Source of the DNA: Luteitalea sp. TBR-22
Lineage (GTDB): Bacteria; Acidobacteriota; Vicinamibacteria; Vicinamibacterales; Vicinamibacteraceae
Direction: 5' to 3'
NCBI RefSeq assembly: GCF_016865485.1
Contig: NZ_AP024452.1
Location: 2,874,501 to 2,938,500, forward strand
DNA length: 64,000 nucleotides
Part shown: piece by piece, positions 25,601 to 34,467 of the stretch
Numbering within the stretch: the first letter of the stretch is position 1
Layout: the number at the start of each line of letters is the position of its first letter
Program-made: the position numbers and the translations under genes
Notes under the pieces: generated by a model
Database searches by the model: none
Told to the model about the DNA's origin: nothing
The model's input: the letters and a program-made list of their open reading frames with translations, nothing else

Positions 25601-27421
25601 ATGTCCCTGCGTATTCTGTGTGGCCTGGCGCTCGTGGGCCTGTCCCTGGCGCCCGGCACGGCCGTTGCGGCCCGCCGCGACGTGCTGGTGGTGGTCAATC
25701 GACAGGTGGCCGACGGGGCGGCGGTGGCCGATGCCTACCGCGCCGCGCGCGACATCCCTGCCGACCATGTGGTGGCGGTCGACCTCCCGGCTGCCGAATC
25801 GATCACCCGCGCCGAGTACCTGGCGCGCATCGAGGGCCCCATCGCCGCCTGGCTGAACACCCGGGCCGCCCACGACGACATCGTCCACATCGTCCTCACT
25901 CGCGGCGTGCCGCTGAAGGTGCTCGCCGAGGCCGGGGGACGCATGCCCCTCGGGAGCGTCGACTCCAACCTCGCGCTGCTCTATCGGCGTCTGACCGGCG
26001 CCCCGGTCGGGCCTGGCCCGCTGCCCAATCCCTTGTTCACCGAGCGTCCGGCGGCGGATGGTCAGTGGCCGGCCTTCGACCGTCGGCTCCACGACATCTA
26101 TCTGGTGAGCCGCCTCGACGGCTTCACCCGCGAGGACGCCCAAGCCCTTGCGACCCGGTGTGGCCCTCCACCGGCGCAGGTGCGCATCGTGCTTGACGGA
26201 CGGTCCCCAGGCTCCGGGCCCGAGCACCAGTGGCTGCCGGTTGCGGCGCAGCGTCTCCGGGAACGCCAGCCCACCCCGGTCGTCGACCTCGACCAGACGG
26301 CGCAGGCGATCAGCGGTGGCGCTCCGGCGCTGGGCTACTTCGCATGGGGCACGGCCGACCCGTCGCTCAGGATGCGCGCACCGCTGGTGTCCTTCGTGCC
26401 GGGGGCCGTCGGGGCCAGCATGTCGAGCAGCGACGTGCGCACGTTCAAGGAGCCGCCCGCGGCCTGGCGGCCCGGGACGCCGGGGCCGGACGCACGGCAC
26501 GAGGGGTCCTCCGACTGGTTGGCCGGCGACTGGGTCAGGGCCGGCATCACCGGCTGGGCCGGCGCCGTGGCCGATCCCTACGTCGATGGCGTCACCCGGC
26601 CGCACGTCTTCCTCCCGGCGTACCTGTCGGGGCGCTCGCTCGGGGAGGCCTTCGGGCTCGCGACGCGATACCTCGGCTGGCGAACGGTCGTGCTCGGCGA
26701 TCCCCTGTGTCGGCCGTTCGGCAGCGAGCCCGCGCCTGCCGACTACGAGCGTGAGGAGATGTCGGGCCTGACCCGGCCCATGTTCGATCGCCGCGTCGAC
26801 CAGGCGCGTCGCCAGGAACGGCCGCCCTCCGTCGAGGCCGCCGCCCTGCAGGTCGCCGTTGGCGCGCGTCTCGGCCAGGAGCAGCGTCCGCGCGCCCTCG
26901 AACTGCTGCGCAGCTGGATTGCCGCGCACCCCGACGACCTGGCGGCCCGCCAGCTGCTCGGCCTCACGTTGAATCCCGTCACCGAACGGGCGGAAGCCAT
27001 CGAGGCCTATCGGTCCGTCCTGGCGGTGCGGCCCGACGACACGGTGATGCAGAACAACCTCGCGTACGTGCTCGCCACCGAGCCCGACGGTCGCGCAGAG
27101 GCGCTCCGCCTGGCCCGTCGGGCCTACGAGCAGAGCCGCGGAGAGCCGTCGGTGGCCGACACGCTGGGGTGGGTGCTCTATCACACCGGCGAACTCGACG
27201 AGGCCGGCCGTGTGCTGCAGGAGGCCGTCCGACGCGCGCCGCGCCTGGTGGACGCCCGCCTGCATCTCGCGCTGGTGCAGCTGAAACAGGACACGGGCGA
27301 TCGCGGGCGACAGCAGTGGCTGGAGGCGGGAAAGATCGACCCACAGGTCGGCCAACGCCCGGAGGCGGCGCCGCTCCTGGCGGCCTTCGGTCCGGCAGTC
27401 CCGCCTGACGTGCGCCGGTGA
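25601..27421 (+). CDS. TIGR03790-like exported protein with C-terminal TPR repeats
   Basis: A 606-residue protein with a signal peptide (about 1-23). The N-terminal part has VLVVVNRQVADGAAVADAYR, RDIPADHVVAVDLP and IVHIVLTRGVPLKVL followed by GSVDSNLALLYRR, the pattern of the TIGR03790 family seen in several environmental phyla. DWLAGDWVRAGITGWAGAVADPY and the RTVVLGDPLCRPF block follow. From about residue 420 come tetratricopeptide-like helices (DDLAARQLLGL, TVMQNNLAYVLATEPDG, SVADTLGWVLYHTGELDEA). It heads an operon-like run with a YdcF protein, PrsT and exosortase, so an export or surface-assembly role is likely, but no activity is known. Confidence 0.78.
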   Translation: MSLRILCGLALVGLSLAPGTAVAARRDVLVVVNRQVADGAAVADAYRAARDIPADHVVAVDLPAAESITRAEYLARIEGPIAAWLNTRAAHDDIVHIVLTRGVPLKVLAEAGGRMPLGSVDSNLALLYRRLTGAPVGPGPLPNPLFTERPAADGQWPAFDRRLHDIYLVSRLDGFTREDAQALATRCGPPPAQVRIVLDGRSPGSGPEHQWLPVAAQRLRERQPTPVVDLDQTAQAISGGAPALGYFAWGTADPSLRMRAPLVSFVPGAVGASMSSSDVRTFKEPPAAWRPGTPGPDARHEGSSDWLAGDWVRAGITGWAGAVADPYVDGVTRPHVFLPAYLSGRSLGEAFGLATRYLGWRTVVLGDPLCRPFGSEPAPADYEREEMSGLTRPMFDRRVDQARRQERPPSVEAAALQVAVGARLGQEQRPRALELLRSWIAAHPDDLAARQLLGLTLNPVTERAEAIEAYRSVLAVRPDDTVMQNNLAYVLATEPDGRAEALRLARRAYEQSRGEPSVADTLGWVLYHTGELDEAGRVLQEAVRRAPRLVDARLHLALVQLKQDTGDRGRQQWLEAGKIDPQVGQRPEAAPLLAAFGPAVPPDVRR

Positions 27422-28062
27422 ATGGTCGCCACTCGCCACGCCGGTGGACGGCGTGGCTGGCCGGCGTCGTCGCGGTGCTGTTGGTGGGCACCCTGCCCCT
27501 CGGGCCGTGGCTGGTGCGGAGCCGTCCCGTCGCCTCCCCCGAGGTCATCCTCGTGCTCGGCAGCCATGAGTCCGAGCGGTTGCCCCATGCCGCCCGTCTG
27601 GCACGCCAGTGGCCCACCGCACGCATCTGGCTGACTCAGCCCGTCGTCGTCACCCTGCACAACTGCGAGGACTGCGCCCACCGGATCGACGTCCTCGGTC
27701 GCCTCGGCGTGGACCCGCCCCGTGTCCGCCTGATCGCGCCGCGCGTGCGGAACACGTTCGACGAGCTGGCGGCGGCCCGGCGCCTCGCGGCAGCGGAGGG
27801 CGTCCGGCGGATCCTGGTCGTTACCTCGCCCTACCATACGCGGCGGGTGATCGGGCTGGTGTCGGCGGCAGGATGGCTCGCCAGCGTCGGCGTCGAGCCC
27901 TGTCCCACGCCGTCGGGCCTCGCGTGGCCCTGGTGGAGTCGGCGCTACGACCGCCGATATGTCGTGTACGAGGTGGCCGCGCTGGCCGAGAACTCGTGGC
28001 GGCACGGCATCGCGCCTCGCCACTGGCTGGCGGCCGATCGTGGTGCAGCAGCCACGCTATAG
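27418..28062 (+). CDS. YdcF/DUF218-family membrane-anchored protein
   Basis: A 214-residue protein with one N-terminal membrane helix (WTAWLAGVVAVLLVGTLPLG), then a DUF218 domain: EVILVLGSHESERLPHAARLA, IWLTQP, TFDELAAARRLAAAEGVRRILVVTSPYHTRRV. This is the ElyC/SanA/YdcF family, which acts at the envelope in undefined ways; members often sit in polysaccharide loci. CEDCAHR is a small cysteine pair in the middle. GTG 27418 overlaps the previous stop by four bases (GTGA). Confidence 0.8.
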   Translation: MNGRHSPRRWTAWLAGVVAVLLVGTLPLGPWLVRSRPVASPEVILVLGSHESERLPHAARLARQWPTARIWLTQPVVVTLHNCEDCAHRIDVLGRLGVDPPRVRLIAPRVRNTFDELAAARRLAAAEGVRRILVVTSPYHTRRVIGLVSAAGWLASVGVEPCPTPSGLAWPWWSRRYDRRYVVYEVAALAENSWRHGIAPRHWLAADRGAAATL

Positions 28063-28089
28063 TGGGCTGACAGGGTCAGCCCGGAGGAG
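28058..28089 (+). promoter_or_regulatory. -10 element, 8-bp hairpin and Shine-Dalgarno before prsT-like gene
   Basis: TATAGT (28058-28063) includes the stop of the YdcF gene and could be a -10 box; no good -35 is seen. It is followed at once by a perfect hairpin, GGGCTGAC (28064-28071), AGG, GTCAGCCC (28075-28082), and then by GGAGGAG (28083-28089), six bases before the GTG start. The hairpin therefore abuts the ribosome site. Confidence 0.5.
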
Positions 28090-28095
28090 TCGCAG

Positions 28096-30381
28096 GTGCA
28101 GATGATGTCGAAGATGACCGCAGGGCTCGGGTGCGTCGTGCTCGTGCTGTCGATGTCCGTGGGGTGTTCCAAGGATCCCGCGGTGGTTCGCCAGCAGTAC
28201 TACGACAGCGCAACCAAGTTGATGGCGGACAAGAAGTACGACGACGCCATCGTCCAGCTGCGGAACGCGCTGAAGGCCGACCCGAAGTTCGGCGAGGCGC
28301 GCCTGAAGCTCGCCGAGGCGTACGCCGAGACCGGGGACACCCGGCGCGCCGTGCAGGAGTACATCCGCGCGGCCGACCTGCTGCCGGGCAATGCCGACGC
28401 CCAGATCAAGGCCGGCAGCGTGATGTTGCTGTCGGGGCGGTTCGAGGAGGCGCGCAGCCGCGCCGAGAAGGCGCTGCAGGCCGACCCCAAGAGCCTCGAC
28501 GCGCGCATCCTGCTCGGCAACGCCATCGCCGGCTCCAAGGACATCGACGGCGCCCTGAAGGAACTCGAGGAGGCGGTCGCGCTGTCGCCGTCGGAGAGCC
28601 GTGGCTACACCGCCCTCGGCGCGGCGCAGTTGGCCAAGGGACAGGCTGACGTCGCCGAAGCGACCTTCCGCAAGGCGGTCGAGGTGCAACCGTCGGCCGT
28701 GCCTGCCCGGCTGGCGCTGGCCAACTTCCTCTGGAGCACCAATCGACGCGACGAGGCCCTGGCGGAACTGCAACAGGCGTCCAGGCTGGAGCCCAACAAC
28801 AAGCTGGTCAATCGCGCCCTGGTGACGTTCAACCTGGCCACCGGCAACGCGGCCGCGGCCGAGCCGTACCTGAAGGCCCTCGCGGCCGACCCGAAGGACG
28901 TCGCCTCGCGCATCGCCCTCGGTGACTACTACCTGCGGCTGAACAAGCTGAAGGAAGCCCGTGAACTCTTGAACGCCCTCGCCAAGGAGAAGGAGGGCTT
29001 CGGCCCGGCGCGGCTGAAGCTGGCCGGCCTGGCGTTTGCCGAGAAGAATCCCACCGAAGCGTACCGCCTCGTCGACGAGGTCCTGAAACAGAGCCCCAAG
29101 TCCGTCGACGCCTTGCTGGTCAAGTCGCGCATGCTGCGTGCCGAGGGCAAGGCCAAGGAAGCCCTCGCGGCGGCGACGGCCGCGACGGCAGCACAACCGG
29201 AGTCGGTGGCGGCCCACTACGAACGGGGTCTGGCCGAACTGGACCTCTCGATGCTCACCGAAGGCGTCAAGAGCCTGCGCGAGGCCGTGCGACTCAATCC
29301 GAAGGCGGCCGCCATCCACCTGCAACTGGCCAATGCGCTGCTCCGGCAGCGCGAGTTCGGCGCGGCGCTGGTGGCGGCCGAGGACGCGCTGCGCAATGCG
29401 CCGCAGGATGCGACGGCGCACCTGATGGTGGCACGCGCCCAGATGGCGGCCGGCGATCTGAAGGCGGCAGCCGCGACGCTGGCGCCGTTGCAGAAGCAGT
29501 TCCCCGACGTCGCCATCGTGTCGAGTCAACTCGGGTCGCTGCGGCTGCTGCAGCGTGACGTCGCCGGGGCGCGGCAGGCGTTCGAGCGCGCGTTGCAGCT
29601 CGAGCCGGGGCAGGTGGACGCCGTGCAGGGCCTGTCGCTCATCGACGTTGCCGAGCGCAAGCCGGAACAGGCCGTCGCCCGCCTGGAAGCCTTGCTGGCC
29701 AAGGACCCCGACAACGTCCGTTACCTGCAGCTCGCGGCGCGTTCCTACATGACGACGCGCAACTTCGACAAGGCCGAGAAGGCCCTGCGACGGGTACTCG
29801 CGCTGGACACCAACAACCTCGAGACGTACGGCCTGCTCGGCCAGCTGTACCTCATGCAGAACAAGGCGGATCAGGCGCTGAAGGAGTACGAGGCACTGAG
29901 CCGGCAGCAGCCCAGCGCGGTCGGGCCGCACACGGTGGTCGCGATGCTGCTGCAGAGCATGAACCGGCTCGACGAGGCGCAGAAGCGATACGAGCGCGTC
30001 ATCGAGATCGATCGCGAGGCGCCGGTGGCAGCCAACAACCTGGCGTGGATGTATGCCGAGGGGCGCGGGAACATCGACGTCGCGCTGCAACTGGCGCAGA
30101 CGGCCAGGCGGCGTCTGCCCAACGAAGCCGCGGTCGCCGACACGCTCGGCTGGATCTACGTCAAGAAGCAGCAGTATCCGCAGGCGGTGCGCGAGCTGAC
30201 CGAGGCGGTGGCCAAGGATCCCGACAATCCCGAGTACCAGTACCACCTCGGCGAGGCGTACAAGGGCAGCGGCGACATCCCGAAGGCGCGGGCGGCGCTG
30301 CAGAAGGCCGTCGCGCGGCCGTTCGCGGCCAGTGATGCGGCTCGAAAGGCTCTGGCGTCCCTTCCGGCGTCCGGCAACTGA
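28096..30381 (+). CDS. prsT: PEP-CTERM/exosortase-type TPR lipoprotein (PrsT-like)
   Basis: A 761-residue lipoprotein: the signal region ends in MSVGC with lipobox cysteine 24. Nearly all the rest is tetratricopeptide repeats, for example KKYDDAIVQLRNALKADPKF, TRRAVQEYIRAADLLPG, and near the end VADTLGWIYVKKQQYPQAVREL. The length and the lone lipobox match the TPR lipoprotein PrsT that sits beside exosortase genes in PEP-CTERM systems. It likely organises export or anchoring of glycan or proteins in the periplasm. The GTG start has an excellent GGAGGAG site. The exosortase gene begins one base after its stop. Confidence 0.87.
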   Translation: MQMMSKMTAGLGCVVLVLSMSVGCSKDPAVVRQQYYDSATKLMADKKYDDAIVQLRNALKADPKFGEARLKLAEAYAETGDTRRAVQEYIRAADLLPGNADAQIKAGSVMLLSGRFEEARSRAEKALQADPKSLDARILLGNAIAGSKDIDGALKELEEAVALSPSESRGYTALGAAQLAKGQADVAEATFRKAVEVQPSAVPARLALANFLWSTNRRDEALAELQQASRLEPNNKLVNRALVTFNLATGNAAAAEPYLKALAADPKDVASRIALGDYYLRLNKLKEARELLNALAKEKEGFGPARLKLAGLAFAEKNPTEAYRLVDEVLKQSPKSVDALLVKSRMLRAEGKAKEALAAATAATAAQPESVAAHYERGLAELDLSMLTEGVKSLREAVRLNPKAAAIHLQLANALLRQREFGAALVAAEDALRNAPQDATAHLMVARAQMAAGDLKAAAATLAPLQKQFPDVAIVSSQLGSLRLLQRDVAGARQAFERALQLEPGQVDAVQGLSLIDVAERKPEQAVARLEALLAKDPDNVRYLQLAARSYMTTRNFDKAEKALRRVLALDTNNLETYGLLGQLYLMQNKADQALKEYEALSRQQPSAVGPHTVVAMLLQSMNRLDEAQKRYERVIEIDREAPVAANNLAWMYAEGRGNIDVALQLAQTARRRLPNEAAVADTLGWIYVKKQQYPQAVRELTEAVAKDPDNPEYQYHLGEAYKGSGDIPKARAALQKAVARPFAASDAARKALASLPASGN

Positions 30382-30382
30382 C

Positions 30383-31261
30383 ATGGCAAGCACGCTGACA
30401 CTCCCGACGACGACCGCGCGGGTGCGTCCGCTGGCCGACGTTCGCCTCTGGCTGGTGCTCGCGGCGCTCGTGGCGTTGTACGCGCCGACCGTGTCGTGGC
30501 TCTGGGAGCGCTGGACGATGAGCGTCTGGCACAACGCGCACGGGATGCTGATCCCGTTCGTGGTCGCGTACTTCGTGCGCGACGAGCTGGAACGCTACGA
30601 CGGGCCGGTCGAGGAGGGCAGCGCCTGGGGCTTTGCCTGGCTCGTGCCGGCGCTGGCCATGCACGTGCTCGATGGCGCCATGCACACGCAACTGCTCTCG
30701 GCAGCCTCGATGGTCGTCGCGGCGCCGGGGTTGTCGTGGCTGTTCCTCGGGCCGTCGCGCTCGCGAGCCATCCTCTTCCCCTTGCTGTTCCTCGCGTTCA
30801 TGCTGCCGATCCCGCTCGGCGTGACCGAACGGCTGCACCTTGCGCTCCGTCACCTCACGGCCGGCGGGGTGGAGCACCTCGTGCCGATGTTCGGCGTGCC
30901 GCTGTTCCGCGACGGGCTCACGCTGCTGAGCGGCGAGTCGCGCCTGCTGGTCGCCGACGCGTGCAGCGGCTTTTCCACCCTCTATGCGGCGATGACGGTG
31001 GCCTTGCTGACGGCGTACTTCTGTCCGGTCGCGTGGCGCCGGGTCCTCGTGGTCGTCGCCGCCGCCCCGATTGCCATCGGCGCCAACATCCTGCGGGTGT
31101 CGCTGTTGGTGCTGCTGGTCAGGACCTACGGCAATGGGGTGCTGGAGACGTGGATGCACGAGGGCTCCGGCATCCTCACCTTCGTCCTCGCGCTGCCCCT
31201 GATCTTCTGGCTGGGGACGCCGCCCCAATCCGTGGCCAAGGAGCCGGCCACGCAGGGGTGA
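30383..31261 (+). CDS. Exosortase/archaeosortase family membrane transpeptidase
   Basis: A 292-residue protein with about eight membrane helices. The catalytic set typical of exosortases is visible: cysteine 194 in VADACSGFSTLYAAM, arginine 238 in GANILRVSLL and histidine 259 in WMHEGSG. Exosortases cut PEP-CTERM-type sorting tails after export and are thought to attach the protein elsewhere in the envelope. The ATG at 30383 lies one base after the prsT-like stop. No PEP-CTERM-tailed protein was recognised in this window, so its targets are elsewhere. The next gene overlaps by four bases. Confidence 0.92.
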   Translation: MASTLTLPTTTARVRPLADVRLWLVLAALVALYAPTVSWLWERWTMSVWHNAHGMLIPFVVAYFVRDELERYDGPVEEGSAWGFAWLVPALAMHVLDGAMHTQLLSAASMVVAAPGLSWLFLGPSRSRAILFPLLFLAFMLPIPLGVTERLHLALRHLTAGGVEHLVPMFGVPLFRDGLTLLSGESRLLVADACSGFSTLYAAMTVALLTAYFCPVAWRRVLVVVAAAPIAIGANILRVSLLVLLVRTYGNGVLETWMHEGSGILTFVLALPLIFWLGTPPQSVAKEPATQG

Positions 31262-31887
31262 CCCGCATGCTCTCGGCGCGGTACGCGACACCGGTCCTCG
31301 TCCTGCTCGCGCTGGCGCTGGTGCCGACGGTGGTCAACTCGTACGTCGGGCGCAAGATCGTCGAGTCGCCGGCGCTGCGTGACGCGCTGCCGGAGGTGCT
31401 CGACGGCACGGCTTCCATGCCGACCGACCGGCGCGCGACGACGATCAAGAAGGAGTTCGACAGCGAGGACTGGGTCGAGCGCGAGTTCGTCGACGCACGT
31501 GGCAGCCGCAGCGTGGTGCTGGCGGTGCGCTCGTACGACATGAAGCGCCTCTATCACCATCCGGAACTCGCGGTGTCGGAGACCGACTACGAACGGGAGT
31601 CGGTGGAGCGGGTGGACGGCAAGCACGGGCCCCTGGACGTGCACGTCCTGCGGTCCGGCGGCGGCAGCACCGTGGCGGCGTACGCCTTGCTCTTCAAGGG
31701 CCGCACGATCGGCAATCCGTACCTCTTCCAGTTGACCAAGGCGCCCGAGTTGCTGCTGCTCGGCCAGCGACCGCTCACGCTGGTGTTCGTCGAGGCGCCG
31801 GCCGGGTCGCGGAGTGAAGGCGTGGCGACGCCGGCGATCTCGCGGCTCGTCTCGGCCGTGACGGCGCTGCAGTCCTCGCCCTCCTGA
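31258..31887 (+). CDS. Exosortase-associated protein of unknown function
   Basis: About 209 residues, starting GTG 31258 in a 4-base overlap with the exosortase stop (ATG 31267 is an alternative). One N-terminal hydrophobic segment (VLVLLALALVPTVVNSYV) serves as signal or anchor. The rest is an extracytoplasmic domain with KEFDSEDWVEREFVD, LAVRSYDMKRLYHHPEL and a C-terminal LTLVFVEAP strand. Position is that of EpsI (DUF3485), but the CLPG and VHxP motifs of EpsI are not present, so it is not assigned to that family. It presumably works with the exosortase. Confidence 0.7.
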   Translation: MTRMLSARYATPVLVLLALALVPTVVNSYVGRKIVESPALRDALPEVLDGTASMPTDRRATTIKKEFDSEDWVEREFVDARGSRSVVLAVRSYDMKRLYHHPELAVSETDYERESVERVDGKHGPLDVHVLRSGGGSTVAAYALLFKGRTIGNPYLFQLTKAPELLLLGQRPLTLVFVEAPAGSRSEGVATPAISRLVSAVTALQSSPS

Positions 31888-31896
31888 CCGGCCCCG

Positions 31897-33237
31897 TCAC
31901 GGCTCGTAGGCGCCCACGGCGTGAGGCCCGCCGGAGGGCCGCGCTCGTCCGGAGCGATCGACGGTGACGGCCTCCCGCGCCGGCGCACGGAGCGCCGGGC
32001 GTGTGGGCACGAGTCGGTAGTCGTCGCGCGATGCGTCGATGAACGCTGTCGCGTCCACGGCGATCATCTCGTCCCCCAAGCCGGACGACGCCGACGACCG
32101 GAGCTGCAGCAGGTTGGCCAACTGCACCTCCGCGTTGGGCGCCTGCACGGCAGCCACCGGCACCTCCACGGCCCGACCGAACGTGGCGTGTTCGACGCGC
32201 AGCAGCGCGATGTCGTCCTCGTGCCGGATGCCGGTGCGCAGGTGGTGGAGCACCGCGTTGCGCACCGTGACGCGGGCGCCGCGATCTCCGGGGCCCCGTA
32301 GCCTGAAGCCGATCGTGCTGTGGTGCACGGTGACGCCGTCGAAGGTCGCATCGACGCGTTCCTTGATGTTGAAGGCGGCCATGTTCGGAATCAGGCCGCC
32401 CTCGAATCCCCAGGCCTCGACGTCCCTCACGTCGAGCTTCGCCCGTCGGCCGTGGCGGATGGTCTTGGTGTCGATGGCGTTCTCGCCCGGCACCACCCCG
32501 GCGGCGAACCCGTTGGCCGGCGCGTCGAGCGGTGCCAGCCAGATGCGTGACGACTCGATCGTCACCTCGGTCCATCCGGGGGCGGTGCGCCCCGGATCGA
32601 GCTGGATGCCGTCGCCGGAGAACGTGTGGATCTCGCTGCGGCGGACGGTGAGGCGCTCCACGGCGCCGGCCACCAGACCATGGGCGTCGGTCCGGCCGTG
32701 ACGGGCATCGAGGCAGTGATGGATCAGGACCTCATCCAACTGCACGTCCGACGGCGCTGCCATGTCGACGCAATCGCGCCCTGCACGCCTGACCTCGACG
32801 CGGCGCATCACGAGATGGGCTGCAGGGTCGGCGACGCGCACCGCGTCGTCCGGTCCGTACTCGCCGTCGAGGACGAGGTTGTCGAGGACAAGGTACGGAT
32901 GCTCGAGCGTGGCAACGCGACCGGGGGCCGTGACGATGGGACGGTGTGCCGGGTCTGCACCGCGTATCACCAGCGGCCGTGTCGGCTCGCCGCCCCGGCG
33001 TGGGCGCAGGGTCTCGTGATACGTGCCGGTCGCGATGACGACCGTGTCGCCCGGCCCGGCAGCGTCGAGCGCCTGAGCGATGGTGCCAAAGGGATGAGTC
33101 GGGTCGCCGGTGCCGGCGGTCGAGGCGGAGACATCGACATGCCAGGCGCGGCCGTCGCGGGCGGCCCGCGCTTCGGGGCCGCAGCCCGTCAGGCACGCGG
33201 CGACCAGGAGGATTGATGCCCGCCCAATGGCGCTCAC
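31897..33237 (-). CDS. Parallel beta-helix lipoprotein (DUF1565-like)
   Basis: A 446-residue lipoprotein: signal LLVAACLTGC with the lipobox cysteine near residue 19. WHVDVSASTAGTGDPTHPFGTIAQALDAAGPGDTV-type sequence (seen as GDPTHPFGTIAQAL and GDTVVIATGTYHE) is the classic opening of right-handed beta-helix proteins such as chondroitinase B and DUF1565 members. Repeated short strands follow, such as LVLDNLVLDGEYG, DGIQLDPG and LRVEHATFG. It ends HAVGAYEP, as in many of these proteins. It may be a lyase or binding protein for an acidic glycan; catalytic residues cannot be named. GTG start at 33237, divergent from the alcohol dehydrogenase gene. Confidence 0.8.
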   Translation of the reverse strand: MSAIGRASILLVAACLTGCGPEARAARDGRAWHVDVSASTAGTGDPTHPFGTIAQALDAAGPGDTVVIATGTYHETLRPRRGGEPTRPLVIRGADPAHRPIVTAPGRVATLEHPYLVLDNLVLDGEYGPDDAVRVADPAAHLVMRRVEVRRAGRDCVDMAAPSDVQLDEVLIHHCLDARHGRTDAHGLVAGAVERLTVRRSEIHTFSGDGIQLDPGRTAPGWTEVTIESSRIWLAPLDAPANGFAAGVVPGENAIDTKTIRHGRRAKLDVRDVEAWGFEGGLIPNMAAFNIKERVDATFDGVTVHHSTIGFRLRGPGDRGARVTVRNAVLHHLRTGIRHEDDIALLRVEHATFGRAVEVPVAAVQAPNAEVQLANLLQLRSSASSGLGDEMIAVDATAFIDASRDDYRLVPTRPALRAPAREAVTVDRSGRARPSGGPHAVGAYEP

Positions 33238-33309
33238 GAGCCTTTGGCCCCAGTCATGCCGGTATCCTATCGTGGCCCCGCATCACCGCCGCCGCGTGGC
33301 GTGACCGCC

Positions 33310-33315
33310 TATAAT
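33310..33315 (+). promoter_or_regulatory. TATAAT box upstream of the LuxC/LuxE gene cluster
   Basis: A perfect TATAAT at 33310-33315, 33 bases before the ATG of the alcohol dehydrogenase gene, is the best -10 box noticed in the window. A TTGACA-like -35 is not visible at the right distance, so an activator or different sigma factor may be needed. It could drive the following run of overlapping genes. Confidence 0.5.
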
Positions 33316-33348
33316 CAGACTTTCGTCAGACCCTCCGCCTACCTCACG

Positions 33349-34467
33349 ATGCCGTTCGCGTTCCCAACATTCAGGCACCCACCGCTGGTCACCCATGGCA
33401 CCGGCGCCATCAAGTCGCTGGCTGGTGGCGACAGGTGGCCCGACACGGTGTTGTTCGTCTCGGGTGCCGCCCCGGTGCACGCGTATCTGGGCCAGGCATG
33501 GGCCAAGGCCGGACCGGCCCTCGATTCGATCCGGACGGTCATCAAGCCTGCCGGGGAACCCTCCTGGGAGATGTGTCTGGCAGCGGCGGACGTCCTCCGC
33601 AACGCCCGTCCGCGTCGGATTGTCGCAGTGGGTGGGGGAGCCGTCCTGGACGGAGCGCGGCTGGCCTGGCTCATCGCCGTCGACGCGCTGGACGCCAACG
33701 GGCGGCTCACCGAGCAGTGGCAGGAGCGTCGTCGCCACCTCGAACTCGTCCTGGTGCCGACCACGTGTGGGTCCGGCGCCGAAGCGGCGACGATCGCCGT
33801 GCTCTCCCTGGACGGACGCAAGGTGCCGGTCGTCTCGCCCGCCCTGTTGGCCGACGAGGTCGTCCTCGACAGCCGCTTCCTGTCGAGCGTTGACGAGTTC
33901 ACGCTCGCGTGCTCGCTGGCCGATGCCCTGTCACATGCGTTCGAGGCGTGGATGTCCATCGTGCCTGGGCGGCTGGCCAAGGAAGCGGCGATCTCCTGTC
34001 TCCGTCTCATCCTCTCCGACGGCCAGGCGTACGACCGTCACGCACGCCTGATGGATGCCGGCTTCCTGGGCGGCCTGGCGGCCGCCCATTGCTCGGTCGG
34101 CCTGGTGCACGCGTTCGCGCACTCGATCGCGCGATTCGGCGTCGGACACGGCCACGCCAATGCGGTCGCGCTGCTGCCCGGACTCCGGAGGATGCTGGCA
34201 AGGCCCAACGCCCCGGAGTTGCTGGCGGCGATCGGCATGACGCCAGACGGCCTGCTGTCACGGGTCAGCGACCTGATTCGGCCGGCGCTCCAGCGAGAAC
34301 TGCCGTCGCCTGCCGCCGCGGTGCTCGCCGATGCGCGCGATCGGCAGCAACTGGGCGAGGTCATCGTCGCCGACCCGTGCATGCGCACCTCCGCGGTGAC
34401 CGCCGAAGACCTGGACATGGAGGCGTGGCTCGGCGAGATTCGCGACCGCGCTCCGGCCCAGTGTTGA
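33349..34467 (+). CDS. Iron-containing alcohol dehydrogenase family protein
   Basis: A 372-residue group III alcohol dehydrogenase-like enzyme that would reduce an aldehyde with NAD(P)H. The N-terminal half binds the nucleotide (VAVGGGAVLDGARLAW and the LVPTTCGSGAEAATIA loop). The metal site is intact: D192 and H196 in ADALSHAFEAW, a histidine in GLVHAFAHSIARF, and H267 in GVGHGHANAVALL. It opens a cluster that also holds AMP ligase, LuxE-like, LuxC-like, ACP and SDR genes, so its likely substrate is an aldehyde produced by the LuxC-like reductase (inference). Confidence 0.87.
   Translation: MPFAFPTFRHPPLVTHGTGAIKSLAGGDRWPDTVLFVSGAAPVHAYLGQAWAKAGPALDSIRTVIKPAGEPSWEMCLAAADVLRNARPRRIVAVGGGAVLDGARLAWLIAVDALDANGRLTEQWQERRRHLELVLVPTTCGSGAEAATIAVLSLDGRKVPVVSPALLADEVVLDSRFLSSVDEFTLACSLADALSHAFEAWMSIVPGRLAKEAAISCLRLILSDGQAYDRHARLMDAGFLGGLAAAHCSVGLVHAFAHSIARFGVGHGHANAVALLPGLRRMLARPNAPELLAAIGMTPDGLLSRVSDLIRPALQRELPSPAAAVLADARDRQQLGEVIVADPCMRTSAVTAEDLDMEAWLGEIRDRAPAQC

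Noticed and set aside
28057-30534. Minus-strand open frame of over 800 codons
   Set aside because: Lies opposite the prsT-like TPR gene; its translation mirrors the TPR codon pattern and shows no domain.
31258-31887. EpsI (DUF3485) assignment
   Set aside because: Position after exosortase fits, but the CLPG and VHxP motifs are missing.
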